From Tubulanus polymorphus (lineage: Eukaryota; Nemertea; Palaeonemertea; Tubulaniformes; Tubulanidae): a stretch of DNA of 64,000 nucleotides. The position numbers and the translations under genes are program-made. Location of the stretch: contig NC_134035.1 of assembly GCF_964204645.1 (NCBI RefSeq), forward strand, positions 11,513,951-11,577,950, given 5' to 3'. This document shows positions 1 through 12,604 of this stretch, piece by piece. Numbering within the stretch: position 1 is the stretch's first letter; each line of letters begins with the position of its first letter. Below the pieces are notes generated by a model. It did not search any database. It had not been told where the DNA came from and was given only the letters and a program-made list of their open reading frames with translations.

Positions 1-42
1 TCTTGTATAATCGATTGGGCAAATTTCACGGAAAAAACAAAA

Positions 43-313
43 TAATAATAATAATAATAATAATAATATGTGTCTTATAAAGCGCTAAATCCAGCCAGGC
101 TGCTCAGAGCGCTTTACATTTTCGGTATTATTACCTAGGCCAATTTTATACTCTAACATGTATCAGTCATCTCTCCCTGGGGAGAAATAACACCGAGCTG
201 CTAACAAGCGCTCTGGAGTCATCTCTCCGGCCAGGTACTCATTTACTCCTGGATGGAGAGAGATGATGAGGATAAGTGTCCTGCCCGAGGACACTACGGC
301 AATGTACGGGGAT
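43..313 (-). repeat. tRNA-derived SINE, head-truncated copy
   Basis: Read on the minus strand, this segment matches the body of the complete SINE at about 32431-32740. It shares the block around GTCCTCGGGCAGGACACTTA, the block around GGAGAGATGACTGATAC, the tail around GCGCTTTATAAGACACA, and a terminal (TTA)n tract. It lacks the tRNA-like head with its A and B boxes, which is usual for 5' truncated SINE insertions. Confidence 0.75.
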
Positions 314-3300
314 ATAACGGTAAATGGAAAAACCCGAAACTAGAATAAAATAGTATTTGCTGATTGGCGTCATCTGTCATATCAAATGGGGAGTCTCGAT
401 GTAATTGGGTTCGAATCAGCGCCGACGGAGGATGATTCCGAATGAACCGGACAAAAAGTTTGTGCATCTAAATTGTTCTAGAATCGTCATTGTAAATGAT
501 ATGATGCTGTATAGAGAATATTTATATATAAAAAGATTGCGGGGATTTTATTGTAAAAACTCGCCGTTCATTATTTTATCGGTGTCGGGTGTGATTTTAA
601 GATATAGAGCTGCTACTGTTGATCGATGCTCGAATACGTTTCGCAATTAATCGACGATTCGTAATCGCGCGCGGCAACTACGCGAAACATTGTTTTAACG
701 GTGATTTGTTTTGATACGTTATAATTGTGATAATTATTATTTTAAGTTGTACATATTGAAGAACTCTGAAGAGAGGATACAAAGTTTGGTAGAATTAGTG
801 TATTTTAGCTTACGTAGAGTTTATTATTATGATTATTATTATCATTTAATCTTCTGGGTCATCGACTGGTTTGCACTCGGGCGATGGGGTTAACTCAGTT
901 GACTAACTGGTCGATTAAAACTGGCCCCTGTATTTTACCCGAGAGATTCTTTTTTTAAACGCGCTTAGTTGGACGAGGCATGAATTAAGCTGCGGCAAAG
1001 TGCGGTACACCTTTGTTGAAATGATCAAAATCATCCAATCCTGACCATTATCTAGGATGCATACGCTATGTTATTACCTCTCTCCTTGTAAGTTGCTTGA
1101 CTGGTTTTGAACGCTCTGATATAAAGTACTAAACGTATTTTGCTGCAAGTTAAGTTGGTTTTTAGTTGCTTGTACACTTATCAGGAGGGCCGAAAAGTAT
1201 TTGTGATTGATATATGCTTTATTAAAGTCGGCACGAGATTTCTTGATTATTTGATGAATTGCTATTGAAGCTCCGCATGACCATCAAACCATCTATCTCA
1301 ATGACTAAGGCCTACAGGTTAAGACGACCTTTGAACAAATTCACAAAGAATCACTAGGGGCGTGTCACTACTTACCGCATCATTACATTTTAATGACACA
1401 CGAAAATTAGGAGATTTTGTTTACGACGCTTCCATTTCATTGAGTTGATTACTTGTGATATAGAATGATTAAACTGAATGGATTGTCCAGGGTTGTTTTA
1501 CTGCGTCTACGTGATTTGTACTTTGCCCATACAATTCACATCATTACGAAATAAGTTCTTCCATTTTGGTTTTTGTTCCTCACAGATTACCACTAGCGGT
1601 ACTTAATGTTCACGGATTCGCTCGCCGGGAATTTCGACCTGATTGCATTGCGACCCTCTGCGCGACAAGTTGAAACTCGGCACCGTAGTAAGATGGGTGC
1701 ATCGCCGGTATTATTGCCACGCAGGTCTACTACGGGAAGGGTTTGTAATGCCCAGGACCCGGTTCCACTGTTTATGGTTAAGATTTGACGTAGGCAGGTG
1801 TTCAGACATTGGAAATGAAATAGTTTTAATACTAGTTTAAATCTTAACCGATGACTGTGGGACTCGGTTTGAATTCTTTCTCGATGTTAAGATATTTCAA
1901 ATTGAACTACAGGGTTCACAGTAGTAAAGCGGAGGTAATAGTTAGCATTTTTTGTAAGTAAAAGTACCGTAAGCACTTTTTTAAAGCTAAGGTGACATTT
2001 ATCTTATCATTTATGACGGCAGCCCTCGTCCTTATCAATAGTGTCGTCGAAGCCCTTACAGTAATAATGTTGACATAACACATATTTGTCCAAAACAAAA
2101 AAATTTGGGATACCGGTACCGAAAGTCGAAGTCCGAGCTCTATTTATGCACAGTTTGGTGAAAAATTACATCAATTTTTAAGGGCCGTACTAAATATTTT
2201 CAAAAGGTAACAGTTTGCTATATGAACCCTGAACTGATGAAATGCCGCTTACTCTTTCAGCTACTCCGTCCAGTTGTCTAAATGGTGCTCATGTTTTTGT
2301 GCATTGATAACTGCCAATAGCTTTCTGTCGTCGGTCGTTCCTTCATTCTCGTCTTAGATGCAAAAATTAATATTTAGCATACGTAGAATTCTTCATCTCG
2401 CTATCTATATGTTGTAGTGTTAGACCCCGATGGTATTGTCAAGAATATCCCGTATTTTTGGGTTGATTTTTCGATTCTGAGCGATCCTTAAAGGTGTTAA
2501 TGTTACTAGAGTTGGTGAACAATTTCGTGTCTGTATAAACCTTCGTACTGTTATTGTGTTTTATAAGTGCAGTATAATATTGTGATGACGTTTGAATTGA
2601 TTTCATGTGAGTTCTATTCATTCCTTACTATATTACTAAACATAAGTTGATGTCGAGTAGGAAGGCACGTACTGTAGAATTTTATCAATTTCTTATGAAA
2701 CCCCATGTTCTTCGCGGAGAATAGTTATGACAATTTATCTAATCAATTGACAGGCATGAGGCACGTATAAGGGAGCGTTCAAATAGTTGGCAATTTGCCC
2801 ACTCCCCATATAGTATGAATTATATCGACGTATTTCATATTTTAGTCCCACCCTGCTATTATTATTTGGACACTCCCTCGGTGTGTTATGTGTGTTTAAT
2901 AGTCTGTTATATCGGCTCACATCTGCTCTGCTGAGCCACATGTTCATTTGTACAACATAATACAAGAGATTTTAAAATGAGAAAACTTTGTCATTCCAAA
3001 AAAAAAAAATCATACTTACATTTTCCATTATGAATGAAGAATAAAATGCGCCTTGCTGTATTGCAAGTAATTCATTGTTTCATTTGTTTTCGTTTTGAGG
3101 TTTTTATGTCTTGTCTGGTTGTAAATGTCTGCCATGTTAAGGTATGTTTGAGGAATTCGTTTACGAAACAACCGAACGCACCGATTCAGGAGCACTCTGC
3201 GTAATTGGGATATGAAAGTGATGCAGACACTAGAAATTTTCTGCCTTAAACTCCTTGAAATCTTAAATATCCAGGAATGACTGAGACCCTGCTTTCGATA

Positions 3301-3440
3301 ATCAGGAACTGTGCCTGAAAACTTAGAGGGGTTAGCAGATGGTTGGCAGAGATTGATTCTCTTCACCTGACCACAACAGGGATCTTAAACAATTCACGAC
3401 ATGACAACTGTATTATGCAGGCTGGAAAATTATTCATTTA
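314..3440. other. intergenic, no gene seen
   Basis: Only short ORFs of 60-112 codons occur here, with no recognisable protein features and no consistent splice pattern. I see nothing to annotate apart from simple A/T-rich sequence. The right edge is the 3' end of the AATF gene. Confidence 0.5.
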
Positions 3441-3455
3441 ACACAAAGCCTTCAT

Positions 3456-3461
3456 TTTATT
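3456..3461 (-). terminator. poly(A) signal of AATF
   Basis: AATAAA on the minus strand, about 40 bases past the AATF stop codon at 3501-3503, a normal spacing for a very short 3' UTR. Confidence 0.6.
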
Positions 3462-3500
3462 CTTGTGTAAAACCAGTATTTATTGCCTCTGAATAAAGCA

Positions 3501-6500
3501 TCATCTTAAAATCGGCGTCGCTTCTTGATCTGCGAATCTTTTTCCGAACAAAGATGAGAACAGTTCATTCCTGCAAACATAATAGCAATGATACACTATT
3601 AGGGCCTGCTAATTCAGTAAACAGTTACTAAATATTAATCCTACGCTTGAATGCTAGAAGTTTGAGCTATAGATTAGAAGGTTTACTGAGGTTGCAATAT
3701 TTCGGCTGTTCTGTAACCAGAATAATGATGACTGTGTGGTCTCAATAAACTTTCAATTTCTCAAAACTGTTAGTCAAAACTTCAAGCATGGGATTAATCT
3801 CCAACACACTTTTCACAGAATAATGTAGAAGAATTACTCGTTATTCAGTAAACTTAAACAGTAGTTTTTACCTCGTTTCATCACTCCAAGTGCTGTTGTC
3901 GACTGGTGCCATGAAATTCACTAATTTCGGGTGAACGTCGTATCTAAATAACAAATGGGAACACATAACTGCACATAAATCAGGGGGGAGGTGCCTTCTA
4001 CTTTCTTAAGGTCAGTATCTAGTTCCGAATTTAGGGTAGACCTGACTGTGACAACTATTTGAGAATATTGCTACTCTTTTTTAAGACCAACTACTCCCAC
4101 TTATATCGAATTTCCCAATCATGTACTTCGATTTAAACAAAAAAAAAAACAAAAAAATGTAAACTAGACCGCCGATCACACAACTATTTCTGTACTTCGA
4201 TTTCCGATTTCAAAATCAAACCCCCTGTTTCGCTCCCGGCAGGTGTGGTTGGTCTGTAAGGGACACTCAATCAGAAAATCAAACAAAATTTACCAACCAA
4301 ATAAATAACAGGGACAATCCCTATTTTAAGATCAAAAAAAAAAAAAATATCTAAATACTCCAAAATTCAGAATAATTTCTAGTTCATTTTCAATTAAACT
4401 ACATTGTACTATTTTCGACATCAGATTATAATCTGAATTCGGGTGAAAACAACTGCAATTTGTTTGGAACATAGCTGAATTAGGCTATTTTTGACGGCGC
4501 AGTCAAATTTTAAGGTACAAATGGGTCGCGAAGAGTTGTTCTGAACATTGAAAGAGGTTTCGAGCAAAAGGGAATACATATGAACTCCCTGAATTCAAGG
4601 GTTCTCACAAGGACCAGTATAGATACTATAGAACATTCAAGGCACAATAGGCATTGATTATCCTAAACAAAATAATACATCGATTTTTAATCGTGGATGC
4701 CTAGATCACTCACCTGATTTTCCGACCTTTACTCGCTTTAGTGTCGACCTTCTTCTTCATTTTTGACCGAAGTTTCTGGATTTCCATCCATTGCCTGAAA
4801 GTATCGCCGAAACGTTTCAGCGAATATCATAAAACCCTGCCATAGCTTGTGATAGTTTATCATTAATCGGACTTCTCTTGGAATGTGTATATTACGTACC
4901 TGCTCAAAGCGACCGGATCGGTAATCGCGCTCGTCTTGCGTTCGATCAACTCTCGTAACAATTGATGATAGAAATCATTGTCATCGAATATCTCGGGGTC
5001 GTAGTCGTTCAGATGATCCCTAGATACAAACTCCTACCGTCAAAACAAAAACACACATCGATTACTAGAGAAGTTATCAAAATGCTTCTGCCCATTTTCA
5101 TTAACAGCGGACTCCAACCCAGTCGGTACTAGTCAACTTGTTAAACTGTTCAAGTTGATAAATTTTCCAAAAATTTAATTCAGAAAATCTTCTACTTAAT
5201 TGATTCTCAACTCAATATCTGCTCAACTCAAATATTCATAGTTACAACCCTATCTAGTAAGGTGAGTTAACAGGGCCAGTGAATGCAAGTTGTCATTGGC
5301 CCGGCTCATGTCCGAGTACAGAATTCTAGATCCATTTTATTCATAATATTATCCGCAAAAATAGAAGCCCAGCCAAAAAACCACCCTCACTCCGCTGGCC
5401 CTGGTTAACAGTATTTGACGTATATTTCTTACTTACGGTAGATTGTTGTTCAGAGTCGGGCACCGTTTCAACTGAATCCGCTACTTTCCCGATGATCTGA
5501 TAAGCCGAACGTTTCAGTTGAGTTCGTTTCAGTAGTCGATCGCGGTCGGCGAGAATCTGAGGAGAGTTTTAGAATTTGCATTTTCAGTGAAATTGAAAGT
5601 AGATTTCATTAGGAATTTATTTATACTCTGACCATTTACACAGCATATGGATGGAGACTATGAGATATACCCGGTTTATAAGATATTAAGACATTATTTA
5701 CGAAACAACAGAATATATATACTTATGTGGTTTAAATTCAACATCAGACCATTCAGTTCGATAGCCAATCTTACAATTTAAGGCCAGTCTTAAGATTTAA
5801 GACACTGGGGCCAGTTGCACAGTCGTGACTTAAGTCCAAAGGTGGTCTTAAATCTTAAGAATGGTCTTAAGTTGTTAGATTAGCTATAGAACTAAGTTGG
5901 TCTTAGACTGGTCTTTAGTCTAAGCCATGACTATGCAACCGACCCCTGATCACATTAGGACTTAAGTCACAGAGCGAATCAGTATATTACACCTGGAGCT
6001 TCAGGGCTCGTGCAGTAACATAAGCAGTGTTTTCAATAAGAGCCAGGTCCCAGGTCCCAGACCCGTCTGTTGTTTATAAAGGACCCGCCCGTTTTTTCAA
6101 ACCAGCTTTTGTTTCAGGGGCTGTGACATAGGGGGACCTGGCTTGTTAATTTCTTATTGAAAACACTGATAAGGGGCCATTCGTCGAGTACAAAACCTTG
6201 AATGCAGGATATTCAACTTCGATACAATATTGGAATACTATCTGATAATATTAAGATACTATAAGATCTATAGCTACCTGGTTGATTTGTTTGAGAACAG
6301 GCTGGTCGAACGCCGAGAATGATTTACTCGTCACCTTGCCGCTCGAGACGCGTGTTTTATCATTCCATTTTTGAATGACTTCATTCCTGAAATTGAAGAA
6401 AAATCGAAGATTTACACATTCTTTTTCTAAATGCCAGGAAACATTGTCGCAAAAAAGAAACACATCGAAAATATTACAGAAATATTACGGAGTTTTTTGC

Positions 6501-8270
6501 TGGTAAATTCTGAAAATCAGAGGATATTCAAAGTCCTTGAAAATGTTTTTTTTTAAAAAGAAATCAATAGTATGAACCCCGACCTTATGTCAATATGGCA
6601 GATATGAACATCATGACTACGAGGGGCGTCCTGTAACTAACCTGTACGTCTGAAATTTCTTATGCCGTTTGCTCAGCAATTCCGGATATTCCGACTCGTC
6701 GTATTTACGCTTTCGCAACGAAGACAGCGATACTTTCTTCTGCTCCCGGTCATCATCATCTTCCTCACCGACATCGGAATCGCTCGGGATTTCATCATCA
6801 TCATCAACATCTTTATTTTTTTCTGGACTGTTTACGAATCAAAAGTTTGATCAATTATTCATTAGAATGTTATATTTGATTCACAAATTTCTGTACTACC
6901 AGAGAAACATATCTATTACCATCAAGAATGCAGAAGAAAATATTACAAAATACACAAAATTTAATTCTTTTTTGAAAAATTGCCGACAACTTACTTTGAT
7001 TCTCCATCACGTCCGATATGCTCGGTGTCCGGATGTCGCAACAGTAAAGATGTTTGCAATACGTATAACTCATCCAGTAGCGTTTTGAACATCGCGTGAC
7101 CTGAAAAATATATTGCAGACCGGAGATGAATCCTCTGATAGGGTGGCGCCACTTTCCGCCAATTTATAAACTCTGTTTTGAATTTTCCAAGTTATTACAC
7201 GTTATACCCCCGGACAAAGCTGAGGAATTTCTAAGTTTAATATTTAACTATCTATTCATTTTCTATTTATGGAGAAATGCATGGTCAAAAACATATCCAA
7301 ATTCCCTGAGATTTGGGTTTTTTTTTTGCAAATTTGTCAAATTTTTTAGTTTTCCCTGATGTTTCCAAACTTTTCTGATTCCGAGAGTTTTCCAGGTCAG
7401 TGGTTACCCTGTCTGAAGGCTAGCACTAGCTCAAATCTTCGCTTGCTTTAAGTTAAATCCTCTATAATGATAATTGACTGCAGAGTCCTCACCGCTCCAA
7501 ACATTTCATAATTGATTCAAAGGTGAAATGGCGTACTTACATTGTTTTGCTGCGGTCTGGATTTCATCGTCAGGTCCTGATGACGCGATGATTTCGTCCC
7601 ATGCATCCGGCTGCGGCAGCTGATTAGTGAGCAGCAGGATTTTCTGTAGTTTTATGCGACATTCGAGGAAACTGTCCCATAAACCTGTAATTACACAACA
7701 CATCGATTCATCAAAACTGCCACGGTCCAATCGGAAAATAATCATGTAATGTTTTGAAATTTCAACACTGGTAACTGAAACAATGCCCATAATTTCGGAA
7801 TTCTTACTTAAGGCTGTGTGTATTAATGATTGTTGTGATATATATTATAGCTTAAAGCCTGCGATATGGTTGTTCTTTATTTAAAATCTTTGAGGTTTGT
7901 AAATACTATGTAAATATCACAATGTACATCTCAACTCGAAAGGGTGTATTTGTATTGAATATTGAATACATCAAGGAAGCTCATTTCAAATGCTCCCTTG
8001 AGTAGAAGGGGAAGAGAAGAATGGGAAATGTAAGGATATATGTTAAATTCTGATAAAAAAATGGTTCTCTTAGTTCTCAGATCTTGACTGAGAACGTAAC
8101 TTACTGAGCTGTGCTTGGGCCGCTTTACCGCGAGCGATTTCATCGGTGACATTCGTTTTGGAAAATTTCTCAATTTCTCCGTCTCGCTCGGCGGCGCCTT
8201 CGTCGTCGGGTTCGATATCCTCGCCGTCGTCCATCTCCGAATCTACGTCATCATCATTGCTATCATCATT

Positions 8271-8341
<71 letters not shown>

Positions 8342-9838
8342 TTTCGCTCGTTTCATTTTCATCATCATCTGCGTATTTACTGTAATCATCGTGGGCGCTG
8401 AAACTGTTTACATCAACAAAATATCAGAACAGATTTCATATTTATGAATAACAAGATTTAAGTGACATATGAATGTGAAGGTCACAAACTCAGGTACCAG
8501 TTTCAAAGTCATGGCGAGTATCAATAAGTTAAGGTCAGGATATACCCCTCGAGTTTACGGTCAATAAGATATCCCAATTCCCTGCATTTTCCTTGATCTT
8601 TTTTTCTCATTTTTCTGATGGTCACCCTGTTAGAATCTAAATTAGATTAACAAATCACCTGAATTTGTGACCAGAAGCCTTTGCTTTGTTTTCCGTAAGT
8701 TTCATCTTCGTCTTGAAACTGGCCAGGTCATCATCATTCTCATCGTCACCATCATCATCGCTGTCACCCGCCTCGCTCTCGTCATCTTCGCTATCATCTT
8801 CATCCGCCTGCTCACCATTTTCATCGGAAATGTCATCATCCAAATCTTCATCATTGACATCTACATGAGAGAGATCGGATAACATATATAGGCCTAATTA
8901 CTGCAGACTTTTTAGAGAATCTAAAATTCAACTCTCAAAGAGTCTGGGTCCCTACAGATCAGTCATTCCTGGATATGAGAAGTTTTCACGGAGAAAATAT
9001 CAAATTTCGTGTCTGCATCAATTTCATATCCCAATTACTGTAGAGACTCCTCCTTAATCGGTACTGTTTATCTTGGTAAACCGTTAATTCAGTGGTTTTG
9101 TAAGCAATTATCATCCTTTACACCACTAATATCGGTTTCTAATTCCACCTAGTTTAGTAAAGAAAAAAATTCAGGTCCCAACTGTATTGTACCGATTTAG
9201 GCGTAGTCTACTCACAGTAGAACTACAAACATTTCTAATAAAATAACTCATTTCTCAAGATCGAAGGAGTATTACAGGAGTTTTAAGCCAATTGCCGAAA
9301 AAGGAGTTTCAAGCACCTTTTTAAAAGCATTTTGCAGTTTAGGAGATCGTAATGATTCAAGGACTTTGTAAGGACCCAAAGAATCTAATTTTTTCTGATA
9401 CCCCGCGACTAAACAAATAAATCTTATATCTGAAAATGCATACCATCATCAGAGTCATCATCTTCAAAATCGCTATCTTCGTTTAGTTTTTTCCGCGAAG
9501 TTTTCTTGCCCGCGTACGATTCTCCGAAGTCGTCTAGATTCAGCGTCTTTCTACGCAGGCTACTCGGCGCTAGGGCGATACCGTCATCGTTGTCTTCATC
9601 ATCACCGGCAACTGGATCGCACAGTCTCGCTTTACTATCTGAAGTCAAAATTATAGTTTGAAAACGTATGTGCAGTGGTGAGCTTTCATTCAATAAAAAA
9701 ATCATTTGAATTTATTCTCAACCAGCCGGAGGGGCAATGATCGATCGATTGTTTCTAACCTGGATGAAATGAATCCTCGGGATCATCAAAAACAGGCGTT
9801 GGATTTACTAATTTCGCTAATTCTTCGGCAAAACTCAT
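3501..9838 (-). CDS. AATF: AATF/Che-1 (BFR2 family) nucleolar protein
   Basis: Thirteen coding exons on the minus strand: 9838-9760, 9638-9444, 8860-8659, 8397-8105, 7684-7541, 7100-6995, 6827-6642, 6386-6278, 5556-5437, 5033-4900, 4794-4714, 3943-3872, 3570-3501. All junctions are GT-AG and the frame closes exactly, giving 596 residues (human about 560). The N-terminal 250 residues are strongly acidic and include a run of 22 aspartates. The AATF domain starts near residue 257 with [16 protein letters not shown] and NQLPQP. The C-terminal TRAUB domain carries [27 protein letters not shown] and a final [12 protein letters not shown] block. The family acts in nucleolar small-subunit ribosome biogenesis and in RNA polymerase II and stress-related transcription control. 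The start is the first ATG before [13 protein letters not shown]. Identification is firm; the acidic exons are least certain in length because of microsatellite variation. Confidence 0.95.
5807..5946. repeat. short hairpin (MITE-like) element, GGGCCAGTTGC family 1
   Basis: An imperfect palindrome in an AATF intron. It starts GGGGCCAGTTGCACAGTC, ends with the near-complement around GACTATGCAACC, and is filled with TTAAG/CTTAA inverted motifs. Sister copies lie at 37906-38047, 61032-61171 and 61711-61855. Confidence 0.8.
7139..7413. repeat. dispersed element with GGGTGGC-CACT ends
   Basis: Lies in an AATF intron. It begins near AGGGTGGCGCCACTTTCC and ends near CCAGGTCAGTGGTTACCCTG, with an interior rich in TTCCCTGA. 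The same ends and interior occur at 33693-33969 in KIF3B, and partial copies occur near 8538-8631 and 49474-49690. It is probably a non-autonomous DNA transposon; this copy is degenerate. Confidence 0.6.
8273..8339. repeat. coding (ATC)n microsatellite
   Basis: About 22 perfect trinucleotide repeats inside AATF exon 4, read on the minus strand as GAT codons. They give a run of 22 aspartates in an already acidic segment. The length is likely to vary between alleles, and only whole-codon changes preserve the frame. Confidence 0.95.
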
Positions 9839-10681
9839 CGTTAAAACGATAACAACTGAAAACTTGAGTAGACACTTCAATCGACTATCCCATGTGGGTT
9901 TGTTTTCTTCTTCGACGTAGCGGGCGGCTCCGAGATTATCCAACTCTCAATATACTTGTTTTCTTATGGGGTGGCTCCCCATGGGGTATTGGGCACTCAG
10001 GCCCGATACACTTCGCGTCCTCTTGTCCCAATGTCACAAGACCGAAAATAATGTAAAGAAGGCCAGTGATCGGACAGTAGAGCTATCAGTATCAATCAAA
10101 GGCAACAAATAGATCAATTAATTTAATGGCTAACAGTTTATTTCGCGAAATCCTTTCAGTCAAGAATCATAACAAATGTCAGTTGGAACTTCTGTAATAT
10201 GTAATCTGTAGTATTAAACTTAAACACTTCAAACATTGGAATTAACAGTTTCAAACAAAAATCATACAAGTATGATGACAGACAATAACCCGGTTAACTG
10301 ACCAAAGTCGTTTAAGTGCAGGCTTTAACCTAAGTAGAGGTTTGAATTGACCATAGCCATATATTGTAAAAGCATTTGTGAAAACCCTATAATCTAAAAT
10401 AACTGAGGAAAATATTTCCAAATAGACAAGATTCAACAATTAACTAATTCATATCCTAAATTGCTGGGGATAATTTGAAAACAGGTGATCTTTCTTTAGA
10501 GATCAAAGTTACTATAATTAATCAGCAATACACCGTGATGCTGTGTATTAGTGTCCATTGTCAATTAATACACCGCACTGCGGTGTATGCACTGAAAGAT
10601 TTAACTGAAGTCATTTCTAGTTTTAATTCAAATGATGGTTTGTGATCACAGTCCGCGGTTGTAGTATCTATCATTCCAATG
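9839..10681. other. intergenic between AATF and MIC26/27
   Basis: This should hold the AATF promoter, since AATF starts at 9838 on the minus strand, but I see no clear TATA box. Positions 10525-10600 hold a fragment of a dispersed element with the palindrome ACACCGCACTGCGGTGT (compare 56346-56541). No ORF of interest. Confidence 0.5.
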
Positions 10682-10687
10682 TTTATT
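10682..10687 (-). terminator. poly(A) signal of the MIC26/27-like gene
   Basis: AATAAA on the minus strand, 25 bases past the stop codon at 10713-10715. Confidence 0.65.
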
Positions 10688-10712
10688 TCGCAGCACAGAA
10701 CTGAGTCTTCCA

Positions 10713-11189
10713 TTATTTCTTCGAACTCGATCCTTCACCGCTTTTTTGCCACATAGTTTTCACATGATCCGTCGCGGTACCGTACGCTTGCTTTAAAATA
10801 ACCAGAGTTTGATCGGGATGACAGAACGCCGCTGCGGTACCCATTCCGGTCATCGCGTAAACGGACTTTCGAATAACGCCGCCTTTGTATCCGCAAACCA
10901 AACCTCCGAGACCGGCGATCGCGATTACTCCGGCGCGCGGTAGATAACCGGGGTCGTCTCGGATGAAATGATAGAGTTCTCGAGTGTGATTCGAAGCAGT
11001 GGCACATTTTTCAGCTATCATATTCGTGGTGTCTTTACTCGCGTCCATATACGACCAGAGAGTTCTGCGGATTTCAGAAATTTGACCGCAGTCGCCGCTG
11101 GAGCAAGGAGTAGACGACTTTTCGGCTTCATTGCTGCCTTTCGTTTTATATATAGGTAACTGACGGGCTTTCATGCTATTATTCGCCAT
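10713..11189 (-). CDS. MICOS subunit MIC26/MIC27 (APOO/APOOL-like)
   Basis: An uninterrupted 158-residue frame. Residues 75-105 contain the family signature: an aromatic DDPGYLPR segment followed by a membrane helix rich in glycine (GVIAIAGLGGLVCGYKGG). A second conserved hydrophobic block follows (YAMTGMGTAAAFCHPDQ, residues 111-127). APOO and APOOL are inner mitochondrial membrane proteins of the MICOS complex at crista junctions and bind cardiolipin. The protein is shorter than human APOO (198) and APOOL (268), mostly at the N terminus. I chose the ATG of MANNSMKAR; an in-frame ATG 60 bases upstream would add a phenylalanine-rich stretch and could be real. No intron is visible in the coding region, so an old retrocopy is possible, but the intact frame and nearby poly(A) signal argue for a working gene. 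Confidence 0.85.
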   Translation of the reverse strand: MANNSMKARQLPIYKTKGSNEAEKSSTPCSSGDCGQISEIRRTLWSYMDASKDTTNMIAEKCATASNHTRELYHFIRDDPGYLPRAGVIAIAGLGGLVCGYKGGVIRKSVYAMTGMGTAAAFCHPDQTLVILKQAYGTATDHVKTMWQKSGEGSSSKK

Positions 11190-12240
11190 ATCAAGGACAA
11201 AATCGAAAGTGCAAATATAGAAAAAGCAGAAAAAGCTTACTTCATTCACTTGGTAAGCCGGAGTTGTCCTTTACGCAGATTATGTGGAGCCCGGAATTGT
11301 CCTCAACCTATTCAAATTCAATACAAATTTCAAAGATTTATTTAACAATAGTTGCCGAAGAAAAATGTTTGCAGCTCAAAAATATGGAAAGATGCTTGTA
11401 AATCATATATCCGATATTGTGCGATTTAAAATGAATTATATCATCAGGTTTTTCGCAGGAAAAACGATTATCTGAATTTTGATGATTGCACTTGTCGTGG
11501 TCAGTACGTAGTAATTCAATGCAATAAAATCCATTTTTATTGAATGCGGAAGTGTCAAAAAATAGAAAAGTGATATATCATGATTAAATGCGGCGACATA
11601 TGTAGATGATCTGTGGCGAAAGTTCTTACAGTTTAAGAAACAACAACAGGTATTCTTTTACTATATCTTTCGCACTTGTCATACAAATCTGCCCGTATCG
11701 ATCTCGACCTTGATTCTTGGATTCTTGAATTGAACTTAAAACTCTTCTCGGGCTCGGTCTTGCTTTCGTTTTTTCGTTCACGCCTGACTGACATTAATTC
11801 AGTCGGTCCCCCCACCTCCCCCCATCAGTTACTTGTCTTTGGCTCAATTTAACAATTGTATATCTTCACAAACATGGTTTAAGCCCATCTGATTAAAGCT
11901 TACCACCATCTATCTACGGAACTGGAACTTGAACTTTGCGCCGTGTAGCCTGTGATGTTAATACATAGAATTGAATATGCATTAAATTGAGAAAACAAAA
12001 CATTGACAAATGGCATTCAATAAAAATAGTGTCATGAAATCAGTAAAAGTATTTAATTAGGCCTATATGTATCCGAATAGGACAGGTAGCTAACTACCGT
12101 CTACCCCACAATTCAAGGCCAATTCCATTCTAGATGTCTTTTTGGCTCAGGTTTCGTGAATAACTCACGCATCAGTTTGTTCCGTAAGGAATTTTGTATT
12201 CAGAAATAAACTGAATTCAAATAAACAGGTTTTTGTTTTC
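11190..12240. other. intergenic, upstream of the MIC26/27-like gene
   Basis: No supported gene. It contains short ORFs only and should include the promoter of the minus-strand MIC26/27-like gene. I could not pick out a core promoter element. Confidence 0.45.
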
Positions 12241-12450
12241 ATCTATCACATTTGTGGCTTAAAATGGGGTCCCAAAATTAACTTTTTTTTCATATTACAT
12301 GTAATTTGTAATAAAGTCCCTGGCTTCATTTAGCCTTATTTAGCATAGGCCTAAACTCAATTCATTATACAGGCATACATCAAATAGCCTATGCATGTAT
12401 GTTTATAGGCCTAATAAACAGTAACTTTCTGAAGAGAAATGAAAGGTTTT

Positions 12451-12600
12451 GCGCAAATCTGTAATTCAATGTAATTCACTGTAATCGAGGTGTAATAAGC
12501 TGTAATAGCTGTAATAGCCAGATAAAACCAGTAATATTTGGCATAAATCTGTAATTCAATGTAATTCGCTGTAATTAAAGTGTAATAAGCTGTAATGACT
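12451..12600 (-). repeat. inverted minisatellite units in the fold-back element
   Basis: About one and a half copies of the internal repeat in the opposite orientation to the main array (for example GTAATTCAATGTAATTC and GCCAGATAAAACC). With the first forward unit it could form a long hairpin centred near 12610. Confidence 0.85.
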
Positions 12601-12604
12601 GTAA

